A model generated the notes under the pieces. The model had not been told where the DNA came from. It ran no database searches and was given only the letters and a program-made list of their open reading frames with translations. 6,334 nucleotides of DNA from Collinsella aerofaciens (GTDB taxonomy: Bacteria > Actinomycetota > Coriobacteriia > Coriobacteriales > Coriobacteriaceae): assembly GCA_021641225.1 (NCBI GenBank), contig JAJWXI010000100.1:1-6334 (forward strand), given 5' to 3'. Below are positions 1-5,470 of the stretch, piece by piece (within the stretch, counting starts at the first letter, position 1; each line of letters starts with the position of its first letter). Both the position numbers and the translations under genes were made by a program.

Positions 1-173
1 GCGCTCCGGTGCCGGCGCAGATCATCGTCAACCTGGGTATTTCCGAGCCGGGCGGCCAGGTCGAGGCGCTGCAAGCGCTCATGAACATCTTTATGGACGC
101 CGACGCCGCAGCCGATGTGCTCGGTCAGACCACGCCCCAGGGCATGGTCGACGCCATCCGCCGCCACTTCTAA
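1..173 (+). CDS. PTS sugar transporter EIIA component, C-terminal fragment (probable)
   Basis: This reading frame enters from the left edge (first full codon at base 3) and ends at TAA 171-173, leaving 56 residues. Visible stretches are IIVNLGISEPGGQVEALQ, then ALMNIFMDADAAADVL, ending in MVDAIRRHF. A hydrophobic strand with 'L.I.EP..QVE.L..LM.IF.D...' followed by short helices matches how type-2 PTS EIIA domains (fructose/galactitol class) end. In that family the domain carries phosphate on a histidine and passes it to EIIB during sugar uptake. The phospho-histidine would be upstream of the window, so the key residue cannot be checked. The assignment is by resemblance of the C-terminal end only. 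The gene is followed by a repeat-rich spacer rather than another operon member, so it probably ends its transcription unit. Confidence 0.6.
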   Translation, partial: APVPAQIIVNLGISEPGGQVEALQALMNIFMDADAAADVLGQTTPQGMVDAIRRHF

Positions 174-184
174 GGTAGGGCTAA

Positions 185-211
185 GGTGACACCCGGGTGG
201 TGACACCCGGG
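185..211. repeat. 13-bp tandem direct repeat GGTGACACCCGGG x2
   Basis: GGTGACACCCGGG occurs exactly at 185-197 and again at 199-211, a 14-bp period. The junction also forms a perfect 10-bp palindrome, CACCCGGGTG (190-199). The second copy runs straight into GGGGACGTTCC, so the repeat may be the outer flank of the inverted-repeat element that follows. No function can be assigned; it could be part of a dispersed repeat family. Confidence 0.7.
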
Positions 212-282
212 GACGTTCCTTTTCTGTCGGCAGTTAGGGACAGTCCCCAAGTGCCGGCAGAAAAGGAACGTCTCTAACTGCC
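212..282. repeat. Interleaved inverted repeats around a GGGACAGTCCC palindrome
   Basis: The first inverted repeat pairs 212-232 with 252-272 (20 of 21 positions; outer word GACGTTCCTTTTCTG). A second pairs 229-240 with 271-282 (11 of 12; GGCAGTTA against TAACTGCC). Because the second 5' arm lies in the loop of the first and its 3' arm lies outside, the two stems interleave. They overlap at 229-232 and 271-272, so they form either alternative hairpins or a pseudoknot-like topology. The loop carries GGGAC-A-GTCCC (237-247), and GGGACAG sits immediately inside the second stem. No T-tract follows, so this is not a classical terminator. The best reading is a REP-like mobile palindrome of the same general class as the elements at 296-344 and 2261-2338. 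Confidence 0.7.
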
Positions 283-295
283 ACCTGCCAGGCCC

Positions 296-344
296 GTCCC
301 CTTTGCACCAAAATGGTGCAGATTAACCTGTCCCCTTTGCACCA
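296..344. repeat. GTCCCCTTTGCACCA element (REP-like, GGGGACAG class)
   Basis: The 15-bp word GTCCCCTTTGCACCA occurs exactly at 296-310 and 330-344. Between the copies TGGTGCA (314-320) pairs with TGCACCA (304-310) across a 3-base loop, and it can equally pair with the second copy at 338-344. On the - strand the order is TGGTGCA, then GGGGACAG (octamer at 328-335), a short loop, then TGCACCA: a stem with the octamer on the 5' side of its loop. The region contains an in-frame ATG (313) upstream of the foldase gene, but I regard it as non-coding repeat. Its origin is probably a transposase-mobilised palindrome; this is inferred, not shown. Confidence 0.7.
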
Positions 345-370
345 GGTGTGCCGCGGGGGCTGCGTTGTGA

Positions 371-376
371 CACAAT
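371..376 (+). promoter_or_regulatory. Candidate -10 box (CACAAT) for the foldase gene
   Basis: CACAAT at 371-376 is a plausible -10 hexamer, giving a leader of about 29 bases before the ATG at 412. It begins 41 bases before the start codon, exactly the distance of TACAAT from the ABC-operon start. No good -35 box is visible at the expected spacing. The box overlaps the 11-bp palindrome TTGTG-A-CACAA (365-375), which could be a small operator or chance. An alternative reading takes TTGTGA (365-370) as a -35, but no convincing -10 follows. Confidence 0.35.
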
Positions 377-411
377 GGCGTTTGTTCGATTCGTTTTGCG
401 AAAGGCCAAAC

Positions 412-1635
412 ATGGCAAATAAGAAAAAGAACCCCGAGGCCGCGCCGACGCCCAAGCAGCAGGCTCGCGCCGACTCCAGCTCTCGCAAGAAGCAGCGCAA
501 GACCTACGTGTCCAAGACCGTCAAGATCGTCCTGGTGGTCATCGGCGTGCTGGCGATGCTGCTTTCCGTCTCGGCCATGGCGTGCTCCGGCCTGATGTCG
601 CAAGCCGAGGACACCGGCTCGGGCTACAAGCTCACCGGCGGTGTGGCTGCCACCATCAACGGCACCAACCTCACCGAGGACACCGTGACCAAGCAGATCA
701 TGAGCATGCGCACGTCCTACGGCTACACCAAGGACGAGGACTGGGCACAGTACCTGGTCGACAACGACCTCACGCCCAAGAAGTACCGCAAGCAGCTCAT
801 CGATTCCTACACGCAGCAGATTCTGCTCCAGCAGGCGCAGAAGGAAAACGGCGTGACCGTCTCGGACGAGGAGGTCGAGAAGGCTTGGAAGGACGCGTGC
901 AAGAGCGCGGGCGGAGCCAAGACCTTTAAGGAGACCCTCAAGACCTACGGCTATACCGAGGACACCTACAAGGATTCGCTCAAGGAGAGCTTGGCGCAGC
1001 AGAAGCTCAAGGATGCCGTGGCGCCCACCAGCAAGCCCAAGGACAGCGAGATTGTCGATTACATCAACGAGAACCTGTCCAGCTACAATGACGCCCGCCG
1101 CTCGTCGAACATCCTGATCAAGGTTGATTCCGACGCATCCGACGAGGACAAGGCTGCCGCCAAGGCCAAGGCGCAGGAGTGCCTGGACAAGATCAACTCC
1201 GGCGAGCTGAGTTTTGAGGACGCCGTGGAGCAGTACTCCGAGGACACCGGCTCCAAGGAGAAGAAGGGCGACGTGGGCTGGGACAAGCTCACCACCTTTG
1301 TCGACAGCTACCAGACGGCGCTCGAGGGTCTTAACAAGGGCGACGTGAGCGATGTTGTCGAGTCGACGTACGGCTATCACATCATCAAGTGCACCGACTA
1401 CTTCCACGTCGATGACCAGGTCGATGACATCAATCAGGTGCCCAAGGCCATCAAGAAGTATGTCTCCAACGTGGTGAAGACGCAGGCGGCCAGCACCGCG
1501 TACAGCGAGTGGCTGGAGCAGTACAAGAAGGACGCCGACATCACCGTTAACCCCATGCCCAAGGACGTGCCGTACAACGTCAGCCTGAAGGGCGTTACCA
1601 AGAGTTCGACCGACGATTCGTCGACGACTGAGTAA
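412..1635 (+). CDS. Membrane-anchored parvulin-type peptidyl-prolyl isomerase (PrsA/SurA-like foldase)
   Basis: This 407-residue protein probably acts outside the membrane, helping exported proteins fold. Residues 1-37 are basic and hydrophilic, followed by one membrane segment (about 38-57) and Cys58. The lipobox around Cys58 (SAMAC) is poor, so a signal anchor is more likely than a lipoprotein. Residues about 75-200 (ATINGTNLTEDTV...) resemble a SurA/PrsA N-terminal chaperone region. A parvulin domain spans about 228-330: SSNILIKV, GELSFEDAVEQYSED, KKGDVGW and GYHIIK. The conserved first histidine of the family (SHIL) is Asn233 here, while the second, His323, is kept, so catalysis may be reduced. 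The tail is Ser/Thr/Asp-rich. I chose ATG 412 because GAAAGG (400-405) precedes it by six bases; an in-frame ATG at 313 lies inside a repeat. The next gene follows after 54 bases. Confidence 0.85.
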   Translation: MANKKKNPEAAPTPKQQARADSSSRKKQRKTYVSKTVKIVLVVIGVLAMLLSVSAMACSGLMSQAEDTGSGYKLTGGVAATINGTNLTEDTVTKQIMSMRTSYGYTKDEDWAQYLVDNDLTPKKYRKQLIDSYTQQILLQQAQKENGVTVSDEEVEKAWKDACKSAGGAKTFKETLKTYGYTEDTYKDSLKESLAQQKLKDAVAPTSKPKDSEIVDYINENLSSYNDARRSSNILIKVDSDASDEDKAAAKAKAQECLDKINSGELSFEDAVEQYSEDTGSKEKKGDVGWDKLTTFVDSYQTALEGLNKGDVSDVVESTYGYHIIKCTDYFHVDDQVDDINQVPKAIKKYVSNVVKTQAASTAYSEWLEQYKKDADITVNPMPKDVPYNVSLKGVTKSSTDDSSTTE

Positions 1636-1640
1636 TCATG

Positions 1641-1666
1641 GGGCGGTGCTCATACGAGTGCCGCCC
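1641..1666 (+). other. Intergenic stem-loop between foldase and yqeY-family genes
   Basis: Bases 1641-1651 (GGGCGGTGCTC) pair with 1656-1666 (GAGTGCCGCCC) over 11 positions, with two G-U pairs, closing a 4-base ATAC loop. No T-tract follows on either strand, so it does not look like an intrinsic terminator. Its position six bases after the foldase stop suggests an mRNA 3'-end stabiliser, a processing site, or a weak pause that lowers downstream expression. These roles are inference. Confidence 0.55.
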
Positions 1667-1689
1667 ACGCTATTGAGGAGGATTTGCAG

Positions 1690-2133
1690 ATGACCAACGA
1701 AGAGCTGCAGAAGGAAATGATCGCGGCCATGAAGGCTAAGGACAAGGTTCGCCTGTCCATCATTCGCCAGGTCAAGGCCGAGGTGAAGAATATCGAGGTC
1801 AACGAGCGCCGCGATGTGACCGAGGAAGACGTCAACAGCATGATCAAGCGTCTGATTAAGCAGACGAGCGAGACGCTGGAGATGTCCATTAAAGCCGGCA
1901 CCGACCAGGAGCGTACCGACAACCTGACCGAGCAGGTCAAGATTCTGGAGAGCCTGCTGCCCGCGCAGGTTTCGGGCGAGGAGCTCGAGGCCCTGATCGA
2001 GCAGGTTATCGCCGAGCTGGGCGCCACGTCCAAGAAGCAGATGGGGCAGGTCATGGGCGCTCTGGGCAAGGCCACGGGCGGCAACTTCGACAAGCCGGCC
2101 GCAGCCAAGATCGTCGGCGCAAAGTTGGCGTAA
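1690..2133 (+). CDS. yqeY: GatB/YqeY domain-containing protein
   Basis: This 147-residue protein is full length for the YqeY family (about 150). It is a small all-helical cytoplasmic protein related to the C-terminal tail domain of GatB, the tRNA-dependent amidotransferase subunit. The stand-alone family has no firmly settled function. Recognisable parts are the N-terminal EEMIAAMKAKDK-like helix (actual: QKEMIAAMKAKDKVRLSIIR), the middle TEEDVNSMIKRLIKQ, ESLLPAQVSGEELEALI, and the family signature GATSKKQMGQVMGAL near residues 115-130. The usual basic 'KVKGRADG' stretch after this is replaced by GKATGGNFDKPA. ATG 1690 is preferred because GAGGAGG (1675-1681) lies eight bases upstream; an in-frame TTG at 1684 would be only two bases from it. 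It probably shares transcription with the foldase gene and ends at the terminator at 2213-2245. Confidence 0.92.
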   Translation: MTNEELQKEMIAAMKAKDKVRLSIIRQVKAEVKNIEVNERRDVTEEDVNSMIKRLIKQTSETLEMSIKAGTDQERTDNLTEQVKILESLLPAQVSGEELEALIEQVIAELGATSKKQMGQVMGALGKATGGNFDKPAAAKIVGAKLA

Positions 2134-2136
2134 TTT

Positions 2137-2164
2137 GTTACGCGGTTTTACCAAACCGCGTAAC
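2137..2164 (+). other. Perfect 12-bp hairpin directly after the yqeY-family stop
   Basis: GTTACGCGGTTT (2137-2148) pairs perfectly with AAACCGCGTAAC (2153-2164) across a 4-base TACC loop. It starts three bases after the TAA. The following sequence (GGCTCGACGC) has no T-tract, so it is not a standard intrinsic terminator. It may protect the mRNA 3' end or act together with the true terminator about 50 bases downstream. Confidence 0.65.
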
Positions 2165-2212
2165 GGCTCGACGCTGCAAACCCGCACACGCGGCAATCTG
2201 ACGTTCAATTTC

Positions 2213-2245
2213 AAGGGCGTGACCATGGCGGTCGCGCCCTTTTTT
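2213..2245 (+). terminator. Intrinsic (rho-independent) terminator after the yqeY-family gene
   Basis: AAGGGCGTGACC (2213-2224) pairs with GGTCGCGCCCTT (2230-2241) over 12 bp with one G-U pair. The loop is five bases (ATGGC), and the right arm runs into six consecutive T residues (2240-2245). This is a textbook strong terminator. It ends the foldase-yqeY unit and isolates it from the ABC operon that starts at 2440. The AA at the left base of the stem gives little support for terminator activity in the opposite direction. Confidence 0.9.
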
Positions 2246-2260
2246 GGTGCTTGCACAGGA

Positions 2261-2338
2261 CGGGCACTCATTGGGGACAGACTTAAATGAGTACCCAATG
2301 AGCGGGCACTCATTTAAGTCTGTCCCCAATGAGTGGGT
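2261..2338. repeat. 28-bp perfect inverted repeat with GGGGACAG on both arms
   Basis: Bases 2265-2292 and 2308-2335 are exact reverse complements (28 of 28), with a 15-base spacer. Each arm contains GGGGACAG (2273-2280, and 2320-2327 on the - strand). Within each arm ACTCATT and AATGAGT can also pair on their own (2266-2272 with 2286-2292; 2308-2314 with 2328-2334), placing the octamer just inside a 7-bp stem. The word CGGGCACTCATT is directly repeated at 2261-2272 and 2303-2314. The unit is therefore two inverted hairpins, like a pair of REP sequences. It takes up much of the 306-base gene-free stretch 2134-2439; the rest holds a hairpin, a terminator and a promoter candidate. Confidence 0.85.
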
Positions 2339-2398
2339 GAAAGGTTGCGGGTTCTTTACGGTGATGCAGTGTGGGCTGCGGAAACGTGGTTCTTTCCG

Positions 2399-2404
2399 TA
2401 CAAT
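2399..2404 (+). promoter_or_regulatory. Candidate -10 box (TACAAT) for the amino-acid ABC operon
   Basis: TACAAT (2399-2404) matches the sigma-70-type -10 consensus at five of six positions and predicts a leader of about 29 bases before ATG 2440. The -35 region at 16-18 bp spacing (around CTGCGG, 2376-2381) is poor, so the promoter may be weak or need an activator. Its distance to the start codon is identical to that of CACAAT upstream of the foldase gene. Confidence 0.45.
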
Positions 2405-2439
2405 AGTGCAATTCGTATAAACGCAGGGAAGGGACATTC

Positions 2440-3171
2440 ATGGCAGACATGATCGAGATCAAGCATCTCAACAAGTACTTTGGCGACCTGCATGTGCTCA
2501 AAGATATCAACCTTACCGTCAAGCGCGGCGAGAAGCTCGTCATGATCGGGCCGTCCGGTTCGGGTAAGTCGACGCTCATCCGCTGCGTCGATTATCTTGA
2601 GGAGCCCACATCGGGCGAAGTCATTATCGACGGTACGCCGCTCACCAAGAAGAATCACCTGGAAATGGCTCGTAAGTACAGCTCCATGGTGTTTCAGCAG
2701 TTCAACCTTTATCCCAATATGACGGTGCTCGGCAACCTCACGCTCGCACCCATCAAGCTGCAAAAGAAGAGCAAGGAAGAGGCGACCCAGATCGCCATCG
2801 CCGCGCTCAAGCGCGTCGGCATGGCGCATAAGGCCGGCGAGTATCCGCAAAACCTCTCGGGCGGTCAGCAGCAGCGCATTGCCATCGCCCGTGCCCTGTG
2901 CACCAAGCAGCCCATCATCCTGTTTGACGAGCCGACCTCGGCACTCGACCCCGAGATGGTCCAGGAGGTCCTGGACGTTATGATCGAGCTCGCGCAGGAA
3001 GACATCACCATGATCTGCGTGACGCACGAGATGGGCTTTGCGCGCCAGGTGGCCGACCGCGTCATCTTTATGGAGGACGGCCGCATCCTGGAGGAGGGCA
3101 CGCCCGAGCACTTCTTCGATAACCCCGAGAACCCGCGCTGCCGCGAGTTCCTGTCCAAGATTCTGCACTAG
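2440..3171 (+). CDS. Amino-acid ABC transporter ATP-binding protein (GlnQ/GluA-like)
   Basis: This 243-residue cytoplasmic ATPase powers the importer encoded by the next three genes. All expected motifs are intact. The Walker A motif is GPSGSGKST (37-45), the Q-loop Gln lies in VFQQFNLYP (86-87), and the signature is LSGGQQQR (139-146). Walker B with D-loop is [12 protein letters not shown] (159-170, catalytic Glu164), and the H-loop is His196 in VTHEMGF. The length and the FNLYP and HEMGFAR wording are typical of the polar amino-acid (PAAT) subfamily, to which GlnQ and GluA belong. It lacks a C-terminal regulatory domain of the MetN type. The start is supported by AAGGGA (2429-2434) five bases upstream. 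It is first in an operon; the binding-protein gene starts about nine bases after its stop. Confidence 0.95.
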   Translation: MADMIEIKHLNKYFGDLHVLKDINLTVKRGEKLVMIGPSGSGKSTLIRCVDYLEEPTSGEVIIDGTPLTKKNHLEMARKYSSMVFQQFNLYPNMTVLGNLTLAPIKLQKKSKEEATQIAIAALKRVGMAHKAGEYPQNLSGGQQQRIAIARALCTKQPIILFDEPTSALDPEMVQEVLDVMIELAQEDITMICVTHEMGFARQVADRVIFMEDGRILEEGTPEHFFDNPENPRCREFLSKILH

Positions 3172-3180
3172 GCGCGGGTG

Positions 3181-4056
3181 ATGGACATGACGGATATGAC
3201 GAGGGCGGCTGTTTCGCGCCGTCACTTTTTGCAGCTGGCGGGGGCCGGTATGCTCGCGCTGGCGGGAACCGCGCTCACCGGTTGCGGCAGCTCCACCAGC
3301 GGCGAGGGCTCCGATAAGGGCTCCAAGCTCGCGGCCATCAAGTCGCGCGGCCACCTGAACGCCGGCGTCAAGAAGGACGTTCCCGGCTACGGCTATTACG
3401 ACACCGCCAAGGGTCGCTTTGAGGGCATGGAGGTCGACCTGTGCTACCAGATCGCCGCTGCCGTCTTTGGCGTGAGCTACAAGGAGGCCCGCGCCCAGGA
3501 GCTTGTCGAGTTTACCGACGTAACGCCCAAGACGCGTGGCCCGCTCATCGATAATGGCCAGCTCGACGTGGTCGCGGCGACCTACACCATCACCGACGAG
3601 CGCAAGAAGAGCTGGGATTTCTCGACGCCGTACCGCACCGACTACGTGGGACTCATGGTCAAGAAACGCTCGGGCTTTACCTCGATCGAGGACCTGGACG
3701 GCAAGGTCATTGGTGTGAGTCAGGGTGCCACCACGCAGGGCCTGATCGAGCAGATGATCAAGGACAACGGCTTTCACTGCGAGCCCGAGTTTAGGGCCTT
3801 TAGCGGCTATCCCATCATCAAGAGCTCGCTCGACGCCGGCAATATCGACGTCTTTGCCATGGACCGCTCCACGCTGGCCGGCTACATGAACGAGACCGTC
3901 GAGCTGCTGCAGCCCGAGGTCAAGTTTGGCGAGCAGGGCTACGGCGTGGCGACCAAGAAGAGTTGCGACCTTTCGGCCGTGGTCGATCAGGTGATTTGCG
4001 ATCGCCTGGCCGACGGCTGGCTCGATCAAGAGGTCAAGACCTGGGGTCTTGTGTAG
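3181..4056 (+). CDS. Amino-acid ABC transporter substrate-binding lipoprotein with Tat-type signal
   Basis: This 291-residue protein captures the substrate outside the membrane and delivers it to the permeases. The signal peptide has a twin-arginine motif, SRRHFLQ (12-18), a hydrophobic core (19-31) and a lipobox LTGC with Cys35. This predicts a folded lipoprotein exported by Tat. The mature part is an SBP_bac_3 (type 2 periplasmic-binding) domain: GRFEGMEVDLCYQIA near 78-92, TITDERKKSWDFSTPY (136-151), GVSQGATTQ (178-186) and DVFAMD (223-228). By family comparison Arg141 should bind the substrate carboxylate and Asp228 its amino group, indicating an amino acid ligand; glutamine, glutamate or aspartate is likely but unproven. 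The start is uncertain: GTG 3178, ATG 3181, 3187 and 3196 are all in frame with only a weak GGTGA ribosome site at 3177-3181, so translation may be coupled to the upstream gene. Confidence 0.92.
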   Translation: MDMTDMTRAAVSRRHFLQLAGAGMLALAGTALTGCGSSTSGEGSDKGSKLAAIKSRGHLNAGVKKDVPGYGYYDTAKGRFEGMEVDLCYQIAAAVFGVSYKEARAQELVEFTDVTPKTRGPLIDNGQLDVVAATYTITDERKKSWDFSTPYRTDYVGLMVKKRSGFTSIEDLDGKVIGVSQGATTQGLIEQMIKDNGFHCEPEFRAFSGYPIIKSSLDAGNIDVFAMDRSTLAGYMNETVELLQPEVKFGEQGYGVATKKSCDLSAVVDQVICDRLADGWLDQEVKTWGLV

Positions 4057-4081
4057 TCGCATCGTCCAAGGAAGGAATCAA

Positions 4082-4828
4082 ATGCTCGAAGGATTGTTTG
4101 ACGCCGACCGCTGGTCGACGACATTCCAAAACATGGGGCCCTTCTGGGAGGGCTTTGGCGTGACGCTGCAGGTGGTTGTTGCCGGCCTGCTGCTGTCGCT
4201 GGTGCTGGGCACGCTGCTGGGCGTGTTCTCGACCACCCGTTCGCGCGTGCTGCGCGCTATCAGCCGCGTGTACGTGGAGTTTTACCAGAACACCCCGCTG
4301 CCTGTGCAGGTGCTCTTTATGTACATGGCCGGCCCGCAGTTTTTGCAGGCCATAACTGGTGCCGACCAGCCGGTGCGTATCGCGCCGTTCGTGCTGGGCT
4401 TTCTGGGCGTGGGCCTGTATCACGCGGCCTACATCTCGGAGGTCATCCGCACCGGCATCGAGGCCGTTCCGCGCGGTCAGATGGAGGCGGCTCAGAGCCA
4501 GGGCTTCACGCGCGCGCAGGCCTACTGGTACATCGTGTTGCCCCAGACGTTCAAGATCATCCTGCCGCCGCTGTGCAACCAGGCGCTCAACTTGGTCAAG
4601 AACACGTCGGTGCTGGCGCTCGTGGCCGGCGGCGACCTTATGTATCGTTCCGACAACTTCGTGAGCCTGTATGGCTACCTGCAGGGATACATCGTCTGCT
4701 GCCTTATGTATTTCATCATCTGCTTTCCGCTCGCCATGCTGGTGCAGTGGCTCGAGCGCCGCTCCAAGGAGCGTCCGCGCGGTGTGAGCCTGGCCGAGCT
4801 GGGACTCGACAACGTAGAGGAGGCCTAG
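4082..4828 (+). CDS. Amino-acid ABC transporter permease, first subunit
   Basis: This 248-residue inner-membrane protein of the HisM/GlnP (PAAT) permease family forms half of the import channel. Hydrophobic stretches near 28-49, 72-90, 100-118, 155-185 and 203-222 fit about five membrane segments. The cytoplasmic EAA loop that contacts the ATPase is clear: EAVPRGQMEAAQSQGF (127-142) then YWYIVLPQTFK (148-158). The family-typical VYVEFYQNTPLPVQ occurs at 63-76. I chose ATG 4082 because AAGGAAGGA (4068-4076) lies five bases upstream; the frame is open back to 4049 but that would overlap the binding-protein end. A 25-base gap separates it from the binding-protein gene, and the second permease starts three bases after its stop. 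The C-terminal tail (224-248) is charged and cytoplasmic. Confidence 0.94.
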   Translation: MLEGLFDADRWSTTFQNMGPFWEGFGVTLQVVVAGLLLSLVLGTLLGVFSTTRSRVLRAISRVYVEFYQNTPLPVQVLFMYMAGPQFLQAITGADQPVRIAPFVLGFLGVGLYHAAYISEVIRTGIEAVPRGQMEAAQSQGFTRAQAYWYIVLPQTFKIILPPLCNQALNLVKNTSVLALVAGGDLMYRSDNFVSLYGYLQGYIVCCLMYFIICFPLAMLVQWLERRSKERPRGVSLAELGLDNVEEA

Positions 4829-4831
4829 CGC

Positions 4832-5470
4832 ATGGAAATCTTCAACGCGACCAACCTGCTCTACATCTGGGGCGGCTTTGTTAAGACGATCGAGATCTCG
4901 GCGCTGTCGATTTTTTTCTCGCTCATCTTTGGCACGGTGCTGGCGCTTGTTAAAAGCTATGCGCCCCGCCCGTTCCGCATTTTGGTGAGTGCCTATATCG
5001 AGCTGTTCCGCTGCACGCCGAACCTGCTGTGGATCCTGTTTATCTACTTTACGGTGCAGGGTCTGGACATTGTGATCTCGACCATCGCCTTTACGCTGTT
5101 TACCAGCGCCGTTATGGCCGAGATTGTGCGCGGCGGCCTCAACTCGATTCCGCGCGGCCAGTTTGAGGCGGCGCAGAGCCAGGGCTTCGGCTTCTTTGCC
5201 ACCATGCGCTACATCATTTTGCCGCAGACGTTTAAGACGATCATTCCGGCGCTGTTTAGCCAGTGCACGACCGTCATCAAGGACAGCTCGTATCTTTCGG
5301 GCATTAACGTGGCCGAGCTCATGTACACGGCAAACGTCGTAATGGCGCACGCGATCGACCTGTCGCAGGTGCTTATGCTCTACGGCCTGGTGTTTGCGAT
5401 GTACTTTGCACTCAACTTTGGCATTTCGCTGCTGGTCCGAGCGTATCAACGCCGCATCGTAGCCGCATAG
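4832..5470 (+). CDS. Amino-acid ABC transporter permease, second subunit
   Basis: This 212-residue protein pairs with the preceding permease to form a heterodimeric channel. It has the same family architecture: hydrophobic segments near 18-40, 64-85, 86-103, 125-145 and 180-203. The EAA loop is SIPRGQFEAAQSQGF (105-119) and YIILPQTFK (127-135). AYIELFRCTPNLLW (54-67) corresponds to the VEFYQNTPLP segment of its partner. It is shorter, mainly at the C-terminal tail, but full length for the family. Its ribosome site AGAGGAGG (4816-4823) lies within the last codons of the upstream gene and the gap is three bases, so the two are likely translationally coupled at similar levels. It is the last gene of the operon; its stop abuts a large palindrome. 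Confidence 0.94.
   Translation: MEIFNATNLLYIWGGFVKTIEISALSIFFSLIFGTVLALVKSYAPRPFRILVSAYIELFRCTPNLLWILFIYFTVQGLDIVISTIAFTLFTSAVMAEIVRGGLNSIPRGQFEAAQSQGFGFFATMRYIILPQTFKTIIPALFSQCTTVIKDSSYLSGINVAELMYTANVVMAHAIDLSQVLMLYGLVFAMYFALNFGISLLVRAYQRRIVAA

Noticed and set aside
185..344. Possible CRISPR array or tRNA in the repeat-rich spacer
   Set aside because: Repeats are two-copy, irregularly spaced and palindromic with no uniform spacers; no cloverleaf or CCA end is visible.
313..411. 33-codon N-terminal extension of the foldase from ATG 313
   Set aside because: It lies in the TTTGCACCA repeat and crosses the candidate promoter; ATG 412 has a well-spaced GAAAGG site and starts a normal Lys-rich N-terminus.
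274..1407. 377-codon - strand frame opposite the foldase gene
   Set aside because: Low-complexity Leu/Val/Gly/Ala composition mirroring the sense gene's codon bias; no family motif and no credible ribosome site considered.
1641..1666. Intrinsic terminator between the foldase and yqeY-family genes
   Set aside because: The stem is good but no T-tract follows on either strand, so it is listed only as a stem-loop.
1684..1689. TTG start two codons upstream for the yqeY-family gene
   Set aside because: Only two bases separate it from GAGGAGG; the ATG at 1690 has ideal spacing.
2356..4062. Long open frame on the - strand (568 codons) opposite the ATPase and binding-protein genes
   Set aside because: It is antisense to two genes with intact, unmistakable family motifs. 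Its product is a Leu/His/Arg/Val/Asp-rich sequence without domains, as expected from GC-rich codon bias on the other strand.
4049..4081. Upstream extension of the first permease
   Set aside because: It would overlap the binding-protein stop and lacks the AAGGAAGGA site that precedes ATG 4082.
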